Source of the DNA: Lysinibacter cavernae
GTDB lineage: Bacteria > Actinomycetota > Actinomycetes > Actinomycetales > Microbacteriaceae
Assembly: GCF_011758565.1 (NCBI RefSeq)
Contig: NZ_JAAMOX010000002.1
Coordinates: forward strand, 558,001-622,000
Direction of reading: 5' to 3'
DNA length: 64,000 nt
Positions 52,818 to 62,368 of this stretch are shown here, piece after piece. The number at the start of each line of letters is the position of its first letter. Position 1 is the stretch's first letter. A model generated the notes under the pieces. That model did no database searches. It worked only from the letters and a program-made list of their open reading frames with translations, and was not told where the DNA came from. A program made the position numbers and the translations under genes.

Positions 52818-53648
52818 ATGAGCAGCAGCGCACCCACCACAGCGACAAAACCCTCACGTGACACTCGTGCAGGCACGGGCTCAGGCATTGGCCGCCCGAG
52901 CCGCCTGACGGTTGTGCTCGGTGGGTTGCTGCTGCCCGTACTCCTGCTCGTCGCGTGGCAGCTTGCCACGTCGCTCGGCTGGGTCTCAACCTCGCAGTTC
53001 CCGTCGCCCGAAATGGTGTGGGATGCCGGGGTCGACCTGGCCAACCGCGGCCTGCTTGGCCTGTACATCGCGATTTCGACGCAGCGCGTGCTCGTTGGGT
53101 TCGCCATCGGAGCGGCTCTTGGCCTGCTGCTTGGCGCGGTTGTTGGGCTGAGCCGCCGTTGGGACATCCTGCTGGCGCCTACCCTCGGCGCGATCCGTGC
53201 GGTGCCGTCGCTCGCCTGGGTTCCGCTGCTTATCCTGTGGCTGAAGATCGGCGAGGAGTCGAAGATCACGCTCATCGCGATCGGCGCGTTTTTCCCCGTG
53301 TACACCACGGTTGCCGCGGCGCTGCGCCACGTTGACCGTCAGCTCGTTGAGGCCGGTCGCGCGTTTGGGCTGAGCGGGGTCAAGCTTTTTACCACCGTGC
53401 AGCTGCCGGCCGTACTGCCAAGCGTGATCTCTGGCCTGCGCCTCGCGCTCGCGCAGTCGTGGCTCTTCCTCGTGGCGGCCGAGCTGATTGCCGCATCCAT
53501 GGGCCTTGGATTCTTGCTCAGCGAATCCGGCAATAACGGCCGCATCGACCGCATCTTCCTCGCCATCCTGCTGCTTGCCGTGCTTGGCAAGCTCACCGAC
53601 GCCATCATTGGCCAATTCGAGAAATGGGCTGTTCGGAAATGGGCGTAG
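52818..53648 (+). CDS. ssuC: Sulfonate-type ABC permease
   Basis: 276 residues with about six membrane helices. The BPD-transport motif 'EAGRAFGLSGVKLFTTVQLPAVLPSVISGLRLALAQSWLFLVAAELIAASMGLGFLLSESG' matches SsuC/TauC. It starts two bases after the lipoprotein stop and overlaps the acyl-CoA synthetase start, so all are cotranslated. Confidence 0.9.
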   Translation: MSSSAPTTATKPSRDTRAGTGSGIGRPSRLTVVLGGLLLPVLLLVAWQLATSLGWVSTSQFPSPEMVWDAGVDLANRGLLGLYIAISTQRVLVGFAIGAALGLLLGAVVGLSRRWDILLAPTLGAIRAVPSLAWVPLLILWLKIGEESKITLIAIGAFFPVYTTVAAALRHVDRQLVEAGRAFGLSGVKLFTTVQLPAVLPSVISGLRLALAQSWLFLVAAELIAASMGLGFLLSESGNNGRIDRIFLAILLLAVLGKLTDAIIGQFEKWAVRKWA

Positions 53649-55681
53649 CCGCATCCCCCACCATTCAGAACCTGCTCACGGAGCACCGCCGATTCCCTGC
53701 CCCGGCCGAATTTGCGGCGCAGGCAAACGTTGACGGCTCGTGGTGGGAGCGTGCCGCCGAGAACCCAGTGGCGTTCTGGGAGGAGCAGGCCCGCCGCCTC
53801 GACTGGCACGAGCCCTGGCACACCGCCCACACCTGGCAGCCCGCGCAGCGCGAGGATGGCAGCGTGGGAGTTCCGTCGGCCGAGTGGTTCAGCGGAGGCA
53901 GGCTCAATGTTGCGGTCAACTGTGTCGATCGACACGTGGATGCCGGCCGCGGCAACAAGGTCGCACTCTTTCTTGAGGGCGAACGTGGCGACCGTTACTC
54001 CCTCACCTATTCCGAGCTGCAGCGTAAGGTCGCGCAGGCCGCAAACGCCCTCACAGATCTTGGCGTGACCAAGGGCGACCGGGTGGTTATTTACCTGCCC
54101 GTGATCGCGGAAACCATCATCATCACCCTCGCGGTCGCGCGCATCGGGGCCATCCACTCGCTCGTGTTTGGCGGCTTTTCGTCCGAGGCGCTGCGTTTTC
54201 GGGTTGAGGACACGGGCGCAAAGCTGCTCGTCACAACCGACGGCCAGTTCCGCAGGGGCCAGGCGGTTCCCGTCAAGCAGAACGCGGATGCGGCGGTTGC
54301 CGGCGAGAACCAGATCGAGCACGTGCTCGTTGTGCGCCGCACGGGCGACGAAACCCCAGACATCCCGTGGACCGAGGGCCGCGACCTCTGGTGGCACGAC
54401 GTGGTGGATACCGCTCCAGATGTCCACGAACCAGCATATTTTGACGCTGAGACGCCCCTTTTCATCATCTATACCTCCGGCACAACCGGCAAGCCAAAAG
54501 GCCTCGTACACACCTCGGGCGGCTACCTCACCCAGGCGGCCTTCACCCACTGGGCGATGTTCGATGTGAAGGACAGCGACGTGCACTGGTGCACCGCCGA
54601 CCTCGCCTGGGTCACCGCGCACACCTACGAGATCTACGGCCCGCTCGCAAACGGCGTCACCCAGGTCATCTACGAGGGCACCCCAAACACCCCGCATACC
54701 GCGAGGCATTTCGAGATCATCGAGCGCTACGGCGTGACCACGTATTACACGGCGCCAACACTCATCCGCACGCTCATGACCTGGTTCCCGGCAGGCGTGC
54801 CCGCCGAATACGACCTGTCGAGCATCCGCCTGCTTGGCACGGTTGGCGAGGCGATCAACCCTGAGGCGTGGATGTGGTTCCACCGGCACATCGGCGCTGG
54901 CACGGCACCCATCGTCGATACCTGGTGGCAGTCAGAGACGGGGGCCGCAGTGATGGCCCCGCTGCCGGGCGTGACCACGCTCAAGCCGGGTTCCGCCACG
55001 CGCGCGCTGCCAGGCCTCACTACGAAGGTCGTTGACGAGCAGGGCAACGAGGTCGCGCACGGCGACGGCGGCTATCTCGTCATCGACGGCACCTGGCCGG
55101 CCATGGCCCGAACCGTGTGGGGCAATCCAGAACGCTACCTCGACTCCTACTGGCGCACCTACGCCGACCGCGGCTACTTCTTCTCCGGCGACGGGGCAAA
55201 ATACGACCTCGACGGCGATATTTGGCTGCTCGGGCGGGTGGATGACGTCATCAACGTCTCCGGCCACCGCCTCTCAACCATCGAGATTGAGTCGGCGCTG
55301 GTCTCTCATCCCGCCGTCGGCGAGGCCGGCGTTGTTGGTGTGCACGACGACACCACGGGGCAGGCAATTGCCGCGTTTGTGATCCCGGCCGACCGCGGCG
55401 TTGCCGCCGGCACCGCGACGGCAGCGGAACTCGCCGCCTGGAACGACCTCTCCGCCTCGCTCAATTCGCTGCTGCGCTCACACGTGGCCACCGAGATCGG
55501 GCCAATCGCGAAGCCACGCGACCTCATCGTGGTGCCTGACCTGCCCAAGACTCGCTCCGGCAAAATCATGCGCCGCTTGCTCGCCGACATCGTTGACGCT
55601 CGCCCGCTGGGCGACGTCACCTCGCTGCAAGACTCGGCGGTTCCTGAGCAGATCGCGGCGATTGTGGCGGCGGGCCGGTAG
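53639..55681 (+). CDS. Acetyl-CoA synthetase family enzyme
   Basis: About 680 residues; ATG 53639 is chosen, ATG 53624 is an alternative, and both overlap the permease. It is an AMP-forming acyl-CoA ligase of the AcsA group: 'SLVFGGFSSEALRFR', P-loop 'YTSGTTGKPKG', 'WWQSETGA', 'FFSGDGAKYDLDGDIWLLGRVDDVINVSGHRLSTIEIES', and the acetylation-site region 'LPKTRSGKIMRRLL' with catalytic Lys. It makes acyl-CoA from acetate or a similar short acid, ATP and CoA. Its overlap with a sulfonate importer suggests the acid may derive from, or be, the transported compound (for example sulfoacetate), but true acetate use fits as well. Confidence 0.9.
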   Translation: MGVAASPTIQNLLTEHRRFPAPAEFAAQANVDGSWWERAAENPVAFWEEQARRLDWHEPWHTAHTWQPAQREDGSVGVPSAEWFSGGRLNVAVNCVDRHVDAGRGNKVALFLEGERGDRYSLTYSELQRKVAQAANALTDLGVTKGDRVVIYLPVIAETIIITLAVARIGAIHSLVFGGFSSEALRFRVEDTGAKLLVTTDGQFRRGQAVPVKQNADAAVAGENQIEHVLVVRRTGDETPDIPWTEGRDLWWHDVVDTAPDVHEPAYFDAETPLFIIYTSGTTGKPKGLVHTSGGYLTQAAFTHWAMFDVKDSDVHWCTADLAWVTAHTYEIYGPLANGVTQVIYEGTPNTPHTARHFEIIERYGVTTYYTAPTLIRTLMTWFPAGVPAEYDLSSIRLLGTVGEAINPEAWMWFHRHIGAGTAPIVDTWWQSETGAAVMAPLPGVTTLKPGSATRALPGLTTKVVDEQGNEVAHGDGGYLVIDGTWPAMARTVWGNPERYLDSYWRTYADRGYFFSGDGAKYDLDGDIWLLGRVDDVINVSGHRLSTIEIESALVSHPAVGEAGVVGVHDDTTGQAIAAFVIPADRGVAAGTATAAELAAWNDLSASLNSLLRSHVATEIGPIAKPRDLIVVPDLPKTRSGKIMRRLLADIVDARPLGDVTSLQDSAVPEQIAAIVAAGR

Positions 55682-55709
55682 CCCGGCATCCGACGGGCGC
55701 GGCGCGCAC

Positions 55710-55773
55710 GCATCCGTTCGCCTCTCATTGCGAATGCTGGAGCCCAGAATCGCAACGAGGGGCGAACGGATGC
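55710..55773. repeat. Long intergenic palindrome (TTCGCC family)
   Basis: Arms 55710-55740 and 55744-55773 form an imperfect stem of about 30 bp; the outer GCATCCGTTCGCC is perfect. It lies between convergent genes and is related to the palindrome at 18752-18814. Confidence 0.8.
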
Positions 55774-55792
55774 TCGGAAAAAACGACCAGCC

Positions 55793-56509
55793 CTAGTAGG
55801 CGCTCCCGCCAGAGACGGCCTCGTCACCAAGCAGCTGGCGTGTGCCGGATACTCCGAGGCGAGTCGCGCCGGCCTCGATCATGGCGAGAGCATCGGCACG
55901 GCTGCGCACCCCGCCGGATGCCTTGACTCCGAGCTTGCCCTCAACCGTATGCGACATGAGGCGAACGGCCTCAACCGTCGCTCCACCTGCCGGGTGGAAT
56001 CCGGTCGACGTCTTCACGAAGTCTGCACCGGCGCGGACCGAAGCCTGGCACACCCCAACGATCTGCTCGTTCGTGAGCGCCGCCGACTCGATGATGACCT
56101 TAAGCACAACGGGCCGCGGTGCGGCATGGCGCACGGCAGCAATCTCGGCCTCGACATCCCCAAAGCGGTGCTCGCGCGCACGCCCGATATCGATGACCAT
56201 GTCAATTTCGTCGGCACCGCGCGTGACAGCAAGGGCAGCCTCTGCGGCCTTGACGCTCTGGTCGTGCTTGCCACTTGGGAAGCCACAAACCACGGCGATC
56301 TTCAGGTCGCTTCCTGCAGGCACGGCAACGGGCAACATCGACGGCGACAGACAGGCGGAGAAGGCACCAAGCTCAACCGCCTCTGCAATGGTTGCCTCGG
56401 CATCCGCTGCGGTGGCCTCAGGCTTCAACAGCGTGTGGTCGATGAGCTGCGCCAATGCTGACGTACTGAGGGTGCCGTCGGCCGCTTGCTGCTGGAGTGC
56501 GGTGGTCAT
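55793..56509 (-). CDS. deoC: Deoxyribose-phosphate aldolase
   Basis: 238 residues from ATG 56509 (GTGAAG upstream); the frame extends 21 codons further without similarity. The enzyme splits 2-deoxyribose-5-phosphate into acetaldehyde and glyceraldehyde-3-phosphate. TIM-barrel motifs: '[15 protein letters not shown]', 'VCGFPSGKH', '[13 protein letters not shown]', '[11 protein letters not shown]' and the Schiff-base lysine in 'DFVKTSTGF'. It stands alone rather than in a deo operon; the acetaldehyde product could feed acetate metabolism near the acetyl-CoA synthetase, but no link is shown. Confidence 0.94.
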   Translation of the reverse strand: MTTALQQQAADGTLSTSALAQLIDHTLLKPEATAADAEATIAEAVELGAFSACLSPSMLPVAVPAGSDLKIAVVCGFPSGKHDQSVKAAEAALAVTRGADEIDMVIDIGRAREHRFGDVEAEIAAVRHAAPRPVVLKVIIESAALTNEQIVGVCQASVRAGADFVKTSTGFHPAGGATVEAVRLMSHTVEGKLGVKASGGVRSRADALAMIEAGATRLGVSGTRQLLGDEAVSGGSAY

Positions 56510-56668
56510 TACTTCACTTTCGATTGAACGATTAGGTACAGGCGCTGGTTGTGCTGCCAGTATCCTGCACAATCTATCGTCCCCGAGGAACTCCCGCCAG
56601 CCGCTCAGCCAGAGGGCAATCGCCGACGGCCTTCGCGTGCCGGCACACTGGCCGGCCCAATGCTCGCG

Positions 56669-58246
56669 CTATGGAGCCGGCGTTGGGGTCGCCGTTTTTT
56701 GCAGCGACATAATCTCGGTTGCGGTGAGCGGCCGCCATGGCGACGAATCGGGCAAGACCTTCGAGGCGTCTGGGCTATCACCCTGCGTCCACCACCGCGC
56801 CTGATACGGCACATCGAGGAACATGACCCGATCGCCGCTCACGTAGGTCGCATCCTTCTGCCATTCGGGCAGGATGCCTGGCGCAAGCGTTGGAACCGGC
56901 ACAGGCGTTTCGCCCGGCAACACAGGCCCGATCAGCGTCCAAGGTGACTCCGAAATCTGCAGCACGGGATTGTCGGGAGCATCGCCTTGGGTCCACCATT
57001 TGGCCTGGTACACGTTGTGGCGCCAGACAACTTTAGACTCAGCAGGATACGCGGCGTTCTCATCCCAAATGGGGTACGGGCTCGTCTTTGGATCGTCAGC
57101 GGCCGCCGGGTCGGTTTCAGTCGGCTCAGGGGTCGTTCCTGGCCCAAAGACGGCGTCGAGCGTGCCTGGTCGGTTCTGGGCAAGGATGGCGGCAAAGGTC
57201 GCGTCGCCCTGGTCAACGCCGCTGCACGAGTTAGAAACGGTGCGGACGTCCGGGTAGTTTGGCGCGCAGGTCTGGTCGCGATTGATCGACCAGAACGAAA
57301 CTCGTTCAAGGCCCTGTTCAACCGAGAACGCGTTGAGCTGTTGAGCGTCAGCAATTGTGAAGATCTCGGCACGCACGTCATTCTGCCCAATCATCGGGGT
57401 TGCCCCGAGCTTGCTCCAGAGGGTCGCCGACCCGAGCTGGATGCCCTGGCGCCCGTACAGCACGCCAAGTTGGCGGTGCGTTTGCTGGAGTGACTCGGTG
57501 ATCACATCGATGAATGGTTTTTCGGCAACGGCTGTGTCGCCGTAGTTCATGGTCATAGCGTTCACACCTGCGAGGTCAACCCCTGCCTCGAGGAAGGCGG
57601 TGACCGCGTCTGTTCCCGCATCGGTCAGACCGGTTGGCGCAACGGGAAGCGTGAGCCAGACGTCGAGTGGGGCATCCCCGGTTTTCCGCTCGCCCTGGAG
57701 GCTGGCAAATGCCCGCGCTTGGCGCTCGATGGCCGGGAGATCCGTCAGAAAGTCGCCTTCGATGTCAAGGTCTACCGTTGTGGTCTCGTATCGCTCGATA
57801 ACCGAGCCGTACGCCTTCTCAAGCTTGGTCGAGTCCTCGCAACCAACGGCAAGGTCGCTATTGGCCGCTCCACCAAACGAGACTTGGGCACTGCCGCCAA
57901 GATCGCGAAGGCGCGCGAGCCGACGATCAAGGTCAACCTCAACGCCAGCCTGCTGCAGCGAATACGCCCCGCCCCACGATGGTTCACACGGGTCGGTCTT
58001 CGACGCAACAACAAAGGCAAGCGTGATGTTCTTGAGATCGGTGTCGCTCACTTCTTCGAACGCGTAGAAGGGCGTGGTGGTCACGTCGACGTAACCATCG
58101 GTCCAGGGATCGGAGTTTGCGGCGGTCTGCACGTCTTCGAACCAGCGCCATCCCTCAACCGAGGCGAAGCCAAGCACCCCGAGCACACCAACAAGAATGG
58201 TGAGTCGCCACCACGAAAGTCGTCGGCCCGGATACCTTTTTGACAC
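56669..58246 (-). CDS. Membrane-anchored GH18 chitinase-like protein with two chitin-binding modules
   Basis: 525 residues from GTG 58246 (TAGGA upstream). An N-terminal signal-anchor helix ('WWRLTILVGVLGVLGFASV') is followed by a GH18-type barrel (about 45-345). The catalytic motif is DLDIE at D159-D161-E163, the usual DxDxE pattern. Two C-terminal carbohydrate-binding modules of the CBM5/12 type (about 398-445 and 461-507) each carry AKWWTQGD or ARWWTQGD. It probably hydrolyses or binds chitin-like beta-1,4-GlcNAc polymer outside the cell. It is divergent from the GT2 synthase, suggesting joint work on a polysaccharide. Confidence 0.87.
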   Translation of the reverse strand: MSKRYPGRRLSWWRLTILVGVLGVLGFASVEGWRWFEDVQTAANSDPWTDGYVDVTTTPFYAFEEVSDTDLKNITLAFVVASKTDPCEPSWGGAYSLQQAGVEVDLDRRLARLRDLGGSAQVSFGGAANSDLAVGCEDSTKLEKAYGSVIERYETTTVDLDIEGDFLTDLPAIERQARAFASLQGERKTGDAPLDVWLTLPVAPTGLTDAGTDAVTAFLEAGVDLAGVNAMTMNYGDTAVAEKPFIDVITESLQQTHRQLGVLYGRQGIQLGSATLWSKLGATPMIGQNDVRAEIFTIADAQQLNAFSVEQGLERVSFWSINRDQTCAPNYPDVRTVSNSCSGVDQGDATFAAILAQNRPGTLDAVFGPGTTPEPTETDPAAADDPKTSPYPIWDENAAYPAESKVVWRHNVYQAKWWTQGDAPDNPVLQISESPWTLIGPVLPGETPVPVPTLAPGILPEWQKDATYVSGDRVMFLDVPYQARWWTQGDSPDASKVLPDSSPWRPLTATEIMSLQKTATPTPAP

Positions 58247-58388
58247 GAATTCCTACCCCGTCTGCGGCGATCACTCACCGCTGATCTGCATGGCACCCCC
58301 GCCAGCAGGTCTTATTCTCACACGTTTTGGTCACAAAAACGTACCCTTACGCTCGAATTTAGACACAAAGCTCCCGGAAGCGGCCGAA
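58247..58388. promoter_or_regulatory. Divergent promoter region of the chitinase-like and GT2 genes
   Basis: 142 bases, somewhat AT-rich from 58315 on, with no clear operator found by eye. A longer in-frame extension of the GT2 gene through this region exists but lacks similarity and would overlap the chitinase start. Confidence 0.4.
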
Positions 58389-60752
58389 ATGCGATTTACT
58401 AATAGTTCACAGGGAGTGAACCAACAACCGGGGGGAGGTTTCACTATCTTATTTGCAGGTGAAGAAACAGGGCGTCGCCGCCAGTGGGGTTCTGAGCGAC
58501 GCTCGGAGCCACTGTCAATCGTGCATCCACGACCAAGCACACGAAAGATCGTGCTCGGTAGGCTTGCCATTATCGTTACCATCGTGGCCTGGTTTTTGTA
58601 CCTGCTCACCACAATATTTCGGCAGTTTATCGAGGGCCCACAATCGAATTTCCGCTTCACCGTTGAGGCAATTTCGTATGTACTCGTTGTCACCTTCCTC
58701 ACCTTCTCGGCGCTCATGTACCTCGTGGCCCGCCAGGGCGCGCTCAACCGGTTCCGCGATCACACCCGTGTGCCCCGTGGACAGCTCGACCGACACTTCG
58801 ATAACTACGACAAAGCGATTACCGTCCTCATCCCCTCGTATGCCGAAGAGCCGGCAATCGTCCGGTACACCATGTGGTCTGCCGCGCTGCAGGAATTTCC
58901 AAGCCTCAACGTTGTTCTGCTCATCGACGACAACCCGAACCCCACCGATCCAACAACCCTTGAACGGCTCAACGAAACGCGGGCCCTTGCCGACGAGATT
59001 GTTGACACGCTCGCGGAGCCAGCCGCGCACTTCCGAGCTGGCTACGAACAGTGGCTCGCCGATCGGCCCCGAAGCACAACTCCAGAGCACGCCGAGACCG
59101 TCGCGGGCTACTACCGCGAGGCCGCCGAATGGCTCGAAACGATGGCGGAGCGCGAGGCAATTACCGACCACGTCGCCGAGTTCTTTGCAACCCAGGTGCT
59201 CATGAACCTCGCGAGTGATCTTCGCCTGAATCTGCTCGCGCTCAACGCCGCGGTGGAGCTGGGCGAGAGCCCAGATGCCGAGCGCATTTCCGAGCTCTAC
59301 CGCAGGCTCGTCTGGATTTTCACCGCGAGCGCATTCACCTTCGAACGCAAACGCTACGCCTCGCTCTCGCAAGAGGCCAACAAAGCGATGAACCTCAACT
59401 CGTATATTTCGCTCATGGGCGGAAGCTACAACATCGAGCACACCGCCGGCGGCGACATCCTCGTTGAACACGACGAGCGAAACCCAGAGCCCGCAGAGCT
59501 CACGTTCCCCGATACCGAGTACCTGCTCACGTTGGATGCCGACTCCCAGCTGCTGCGCGACTACTGCATCCGCCTTGTCTACCTCCTCGAACAACCGGAA
59601 AACGAAAACGTGGCCGTCACGCAGACGCCATATTCGTCGTTCCGTGGGGCCCCGACCCGCATCGAGCGCATCGCTGGCGCAACCACCGACCTGCAGCACA
59701 TCCTGCACCAGGGCATGACCTACTATGGCGCGACGTTCTGGGTTGGCGCGAACGCGGTCATCCGTAAGCGGGCGCTGCTCGACATCGCAGAGACGCAGAC
59801 GGTTGGCGGCTTTGTCATCAACACGTATATCCAAGACCGAACCGTGATCGAGGATACCGAGTCGAGCGTCGATCTTGGCACGCACGGCTGGACCCTTGTC
59901 AACTACCCGGAGCGCCTCAGCTACAGTGCGACCCCTCCAGACTTCGGTTCGCTCATCGTGCAGCGGCGGCGCTGGGCAAACGGTGGGCTCATCATCATGC
60001 CAAAGCTGTTGCAGCAGATCAGGGCGCGGCGGCGCACCGACGATCGGATGCGCATGGGCGAACGCCTGCTTCGGGTCAACTACCTCATGTCGATTGCGTG
60101 GGCAAGCTTCGGGCTCCTCTTCCTACTTTTCTACCCCTACGATTCGCGACTGCTCAGTCCACTCGTGTTCATCGCGGCCCTCCCCTACTTCTTGGCGATG
60201 GGCAGCGACCTGCGAGATTGTGGCCACCGCTTCTCAGACATTTTCCGCATCTACGGGTTCAACCTCGTCTTGCTTCCCGTCAACCTCGCCGGCGTCTTCA
60301 AGTCATTCCAACAAGCGCTCACGAGCGAGAAGATTCCCTTTGCCCGCACGCCAAAGGTCTCCGACCGCACGGCGTCGCCAGCATGGTTTGTGCTCATGCC
60401 GGTGCTCATCGTTGCGTTCTCGCTGCTCACGCTGTGGCGAGATGCCACAATCGGGCACTGGGGCAACGCCGCGTTTGCCGCGTTTAACGCCGTCCTCGCG
60501 ACCTGGGCGATCTACTCGTACATCGGGGTTAAGAACTCAGTTGTCGACTTCGTGCTTGGCATCGAAAATTGGCTGTACGTCGACGCAAAACCAAAGCCAT
60601 CGGCTCAGAATGGCGACATAACCGTCGAGGGCGTTGCCGCCACCCCTGCTGTGCAGTGGGAGTCAATTCTGTACCACGGCGACCGCCGGCTCAACCGCGA
60701 CCTGCGCCGGACCTCCGACCGCCGCCGCCGCCTGACCAAAACCAGCAAATGA
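58389..60752 (+). CDS. Processive GT2-family polysaccharide synthase
   Basis: 787 residues from ATG 58389 (GGAAG upstream). Two N-terminal helices (near 55-80 and 95-120) precede the GT-A domain, and five or so helices end the protein. GT2 landmarks: 'VLLIDDNPNP' (about 180), 'LTLDADSQLL' (DxD, about 381), 'IEDTES' (TED-like, about 488) and 'QRRRWANGG' (Q-x2-RW, about 525), the hallmark of cellulose, hyaluronan and chitin-type synthases. The distance between the first two motifs is about 200 residues, roughly twice that in cellulose synthases, due to a helical insert. No PilZ domain is seen. A GGDEF cyclase gene follows after 48 bases, so c-di-GMP control may act indirectly. Confidence 0.88.
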   Translation: MRFTNSSQGVNQQPGGGFTILFAGEETGRRRQWGSERRSEPLSIVHPRPSTRKIVLGRLAIIVTIVAWFLYLLTTIFRQFIEGPQSNFRFTVEAISYVLVVTFLTFSALMYLVARQGALNRFRDHTRVPRGQLDRHFDNYDKAITVLIPSYAEEPAIVRYTMWSAALQEFPSLNVVLLIDDNPNPTDPTTLERLNETRALADEIVDTLAEPAAHFRAGYEQWLADRPRSTTPEHAETVAGYYREAAEWLETMAEREAITDHVAEFFATQVLMNLASDLRLNLLALNAAVELGESPDAERISELYRRLVWIFTASAFTFERKRYASLSQEANKAMNLNSYISLMGGSYNIEHTAGGDILVEHDERNPEPAELTFPDTEYLLTLDADSQLLRDYCIRLVYLLEQPENENVAVTQTPYSSFRGAPTRIERIAGATTDLQHILHQGMTYYGATFWVGANAVIRKRALLDIAETQTVGGFVINTYIQDRTVIEDTESSVDLGTHGWTLVNYPERLSYSATPPDFGSLIVQRRRWANGGLIIMPKLLQQIRARRRTDDRMRMGERLLRVNYLMSIAWASFGLLFLLFYPYDSRLLSPLVFIAALPYFLAMGSDLRDCGHRFSDIFRIYGFNLVLLPVNLAGVFKSFQQALTSEKIPFARTPKVSDRTASPAWFVLMPVLIVAFSLLTLWRDATIGHWGNAAFAAFNAVLATWAIYSYIGVKNSVVDFVLGIENWLYVDAKPKPSAQNGDITVEGVAATPAVQWESILYHGDRRLNRDLRRTSDRRRRLTKTSK

Positions 60753-60800
60753 ACATTCTAACTTCGCCGTATACCGCGACGGCACCCTGAGGGAGCGGCC

Positions 60801-61748
60801 GTGTTTGATTCCATCCGTCACTCCATCCGCGAAACAAACACGCCGTTTTCTCGGGTCACCGGCATCGCGGCGCTGGTTGTTGCCTGCAGCACAATCGTTG
60901 ATGCAATCACCGCAAAAGACGCAAATGCCCTGCTGTATGCGCTGGTCGCGACGGGCATCGCCCTCGGGTTTGCGGGATTCACCTTTAGCCGCGGGGCGTC
61001 GCTGCACCCAGCGGTCGGTCTCATCGGCGTGCTCATCCTTGCGGCGACCCTCTGCGTGCTGATTATCGCGGCAGAAAGCCCGATGCTCGTCACGAACAAC
61101 TTCTTGCTGATACCAATGGTTGCCGTCTACCTTGGCTGGTTCTACCCAACCCGGATTGCGACCGCCGCATTCTTGCTGTTGATGCTCCTTGTCACGATCG
61201 CCGTGGCACTCAACCCCTTCGAGTCAATCTGGACCGTGTACACCAATGTGTTCCTGGTGTCAGCGTTCTCACTGTTCAGCAGCGGCTTCTTGCAGCGCCA
61301 GCTCAATACCCTCGCGGCGACGGATGTGCTCACCGGCGCGCTCAACCGGCGCGGCTTCGAGCGAGTCAGCACCATGGAGGTCGCACGAGCAACTCGGCTC
61401 GGCGAGCCGCTCACGCTCGCGGTCATTGATTTTGATAACTTCAAGGAGATCAACGACTCGCACGGCCACGCCGCCGGCGATCAAGAGCTTGTTGACGCGG
61501 TCACCGCCTGGCGGTCAGTGCTGCGTCCGTATGATTGGATTTCTCGCACTGGCGGCGACGAGTTTGTGCTCCTGCTCGCCGGTATCACCGAGAACGAGGC
61601 AACGGCGACGATCAATCGCCTGCGGGAGAGCCACAGATCCTCGTGGAGCGCAGGGGTGGTCTCACTCATCCCTGGAGAAGATGTGCAGAGCGCCCTCCGC
61701 AGGGCCGACGCGCTGCTCTATGCCAACAAAAAACCGAACGAAGCCTAA
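60801..61748 (+). CDS. Membrane diguanylate cyclase (GGDEF)
   Basis: 315 residues from GTG 60801 (GGGAG six bases upstream). About six membrane helices fill residues 18-170, likely a sensor. The GGDEF domain follows, starting 'ATDVLTGALNRRGFERVS', with metal and substrate residues 'VIDFDNFKEINDSHGHAAGDQ' and the intact active-site motif 'RTGGDEFVLLLAG' near residue 250. No inhibitory RxxD site is visible upstream of GGDEF. It should make cyclic di-GMP. Close spacing behind the GT2 synthase suggests cotranscription and control of polysaccharide synthesis. Confidence 0.9.
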   Translation: MFDSIRHSIRETNTPFSRVTGIAALVVACSTIVDAITAKDANALLYALVATGIALGFAGFTFSRGASLHPAVGLIGVLILAATLCVLIIAAESPMLVTNNFLLIPMVAVYLGWFYPTRIATAAFLLLMLLVTIAVALNPFESIWTVYTNVFLVSAFSLFSSGFLQRQLNTLAATDVLTGALNRRGFERVSTMEVARATRLGEPLTLAVIDFDNFKEINDSHGHAAGDQELVDAVTAWRSVLRPYDWISRTGGDEFVLLLAGITENEATATINRLRESHRSSWSAGVVSLIPGEDVQSALRRADALLYANKKPNEA

Positions 61749-61778
61749 CCCAACGCCGCCGATAGCGACGAGGTACAG

Positions 61779-62348
61779 ATGAAACCACCGGAGAGCGAGC
61801 CGTTCATCCCGTCACGCCTGTCGCGCGTGGAGAAGTACTCAAACCCGTGGCTCACGGTCTCCGAAGATCAGGTCCAGTTTTCGACCGAGCACACCGGCCC
61901 GTATGGGATTATCCAGAAGCCAGATTTCTCGCTCGTCATCCCAACACACGGGGAGCAACTTGCCCTCGTTCGTCAGTACCGCTACCCGATCGCGCAATGG
62001 CGCCTTGAGTTCCCCCAGGGTGCGCTTCATCACTCCACTGCCGATTCAAGCCCTGTTGCTGCGGCACAGCAGGAACTCCGCGAAGAAACGGGGCTGCTCG
62101 CGGAGGAGTTCATCCCGCTCGGCTCATTCCATGAGTCCTACGGCTTGAGCTCATGCCTGTGCCATGCATTTGTGGCCACCGTATCGGGTGTAGCCCATCC
62201 AGAACCTGAACTCACAGAAGTCATCACTGCGACCGTTTGGGTGTCGCCCACGGAGTTCTGGCAGCTGGTCAGCAACGGAGAGATCACTGACGCCGCTTCC
62301 ATCGCAGCGATGGGCCTCTACCAGTCGCTCAACCGAAAAGGCTCATAG
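61779..62348 (+). CDS. Nudix hydrolase (ADP-ribose pyrophosphatase-like)
   Basis: 189 residues with GAGG five bases before ATG. The fold matches NudF/NudK-like ADP-sugar hydrolases: 'VIPTHGEQLALVRQYRYPIAQWRLEFPQGAL' then the Nudix helix 'AAAQQELREETGLL'. The canonical box is GX5EX7REUXEEXGU; here the Arg before Glu is Gln and the first Glu is not evident, while the catalytic EExG core is kept. Likely a housecleaning pyrophosphatase of nucleotide sugars, which would fit near a GT2 synthase. Confidence 0.85.
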   Translation: MKPPESEPFIPSRLSRVEKYSNPWLTVSEDQVQFSTEHTGPYGIIQKPDFSLVIPTHGEQLALVRQYRYPIAQWRLEFPQGALHHSTADSSPVAAAQQELREETGLLAEEFIPLGSFHESYGLSSCLCHAFVATVSGVAHPEPELTEVITATVWVSPTEFWQLVSNGEITDAASIAAMGLYQSLNRKGS

Positions 62349-62368
62349 GTTCTGGGCAGACGATGCCC

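Noticed and set aside
53339-54889. A 516-codon minus-strand frame opposite the acetyl-CoA synthetase
   Set aside because: Antisense shadow of a gene with all acyl-CoA ligase motifs.
58197-58388. A 64-codon N-terminal extension of the GT2 synthase
   Set aside because: It overlaps the divergent chitinase-like start and its ribosome site, shows no similarity, and an ATG with GGAAG lies at 58389.
58515-59885. A 456-codon minus-strand frame opposite the GT2 synthase
   Set aside because: Antisense to conserved GT2 motifs; no domain of its own.
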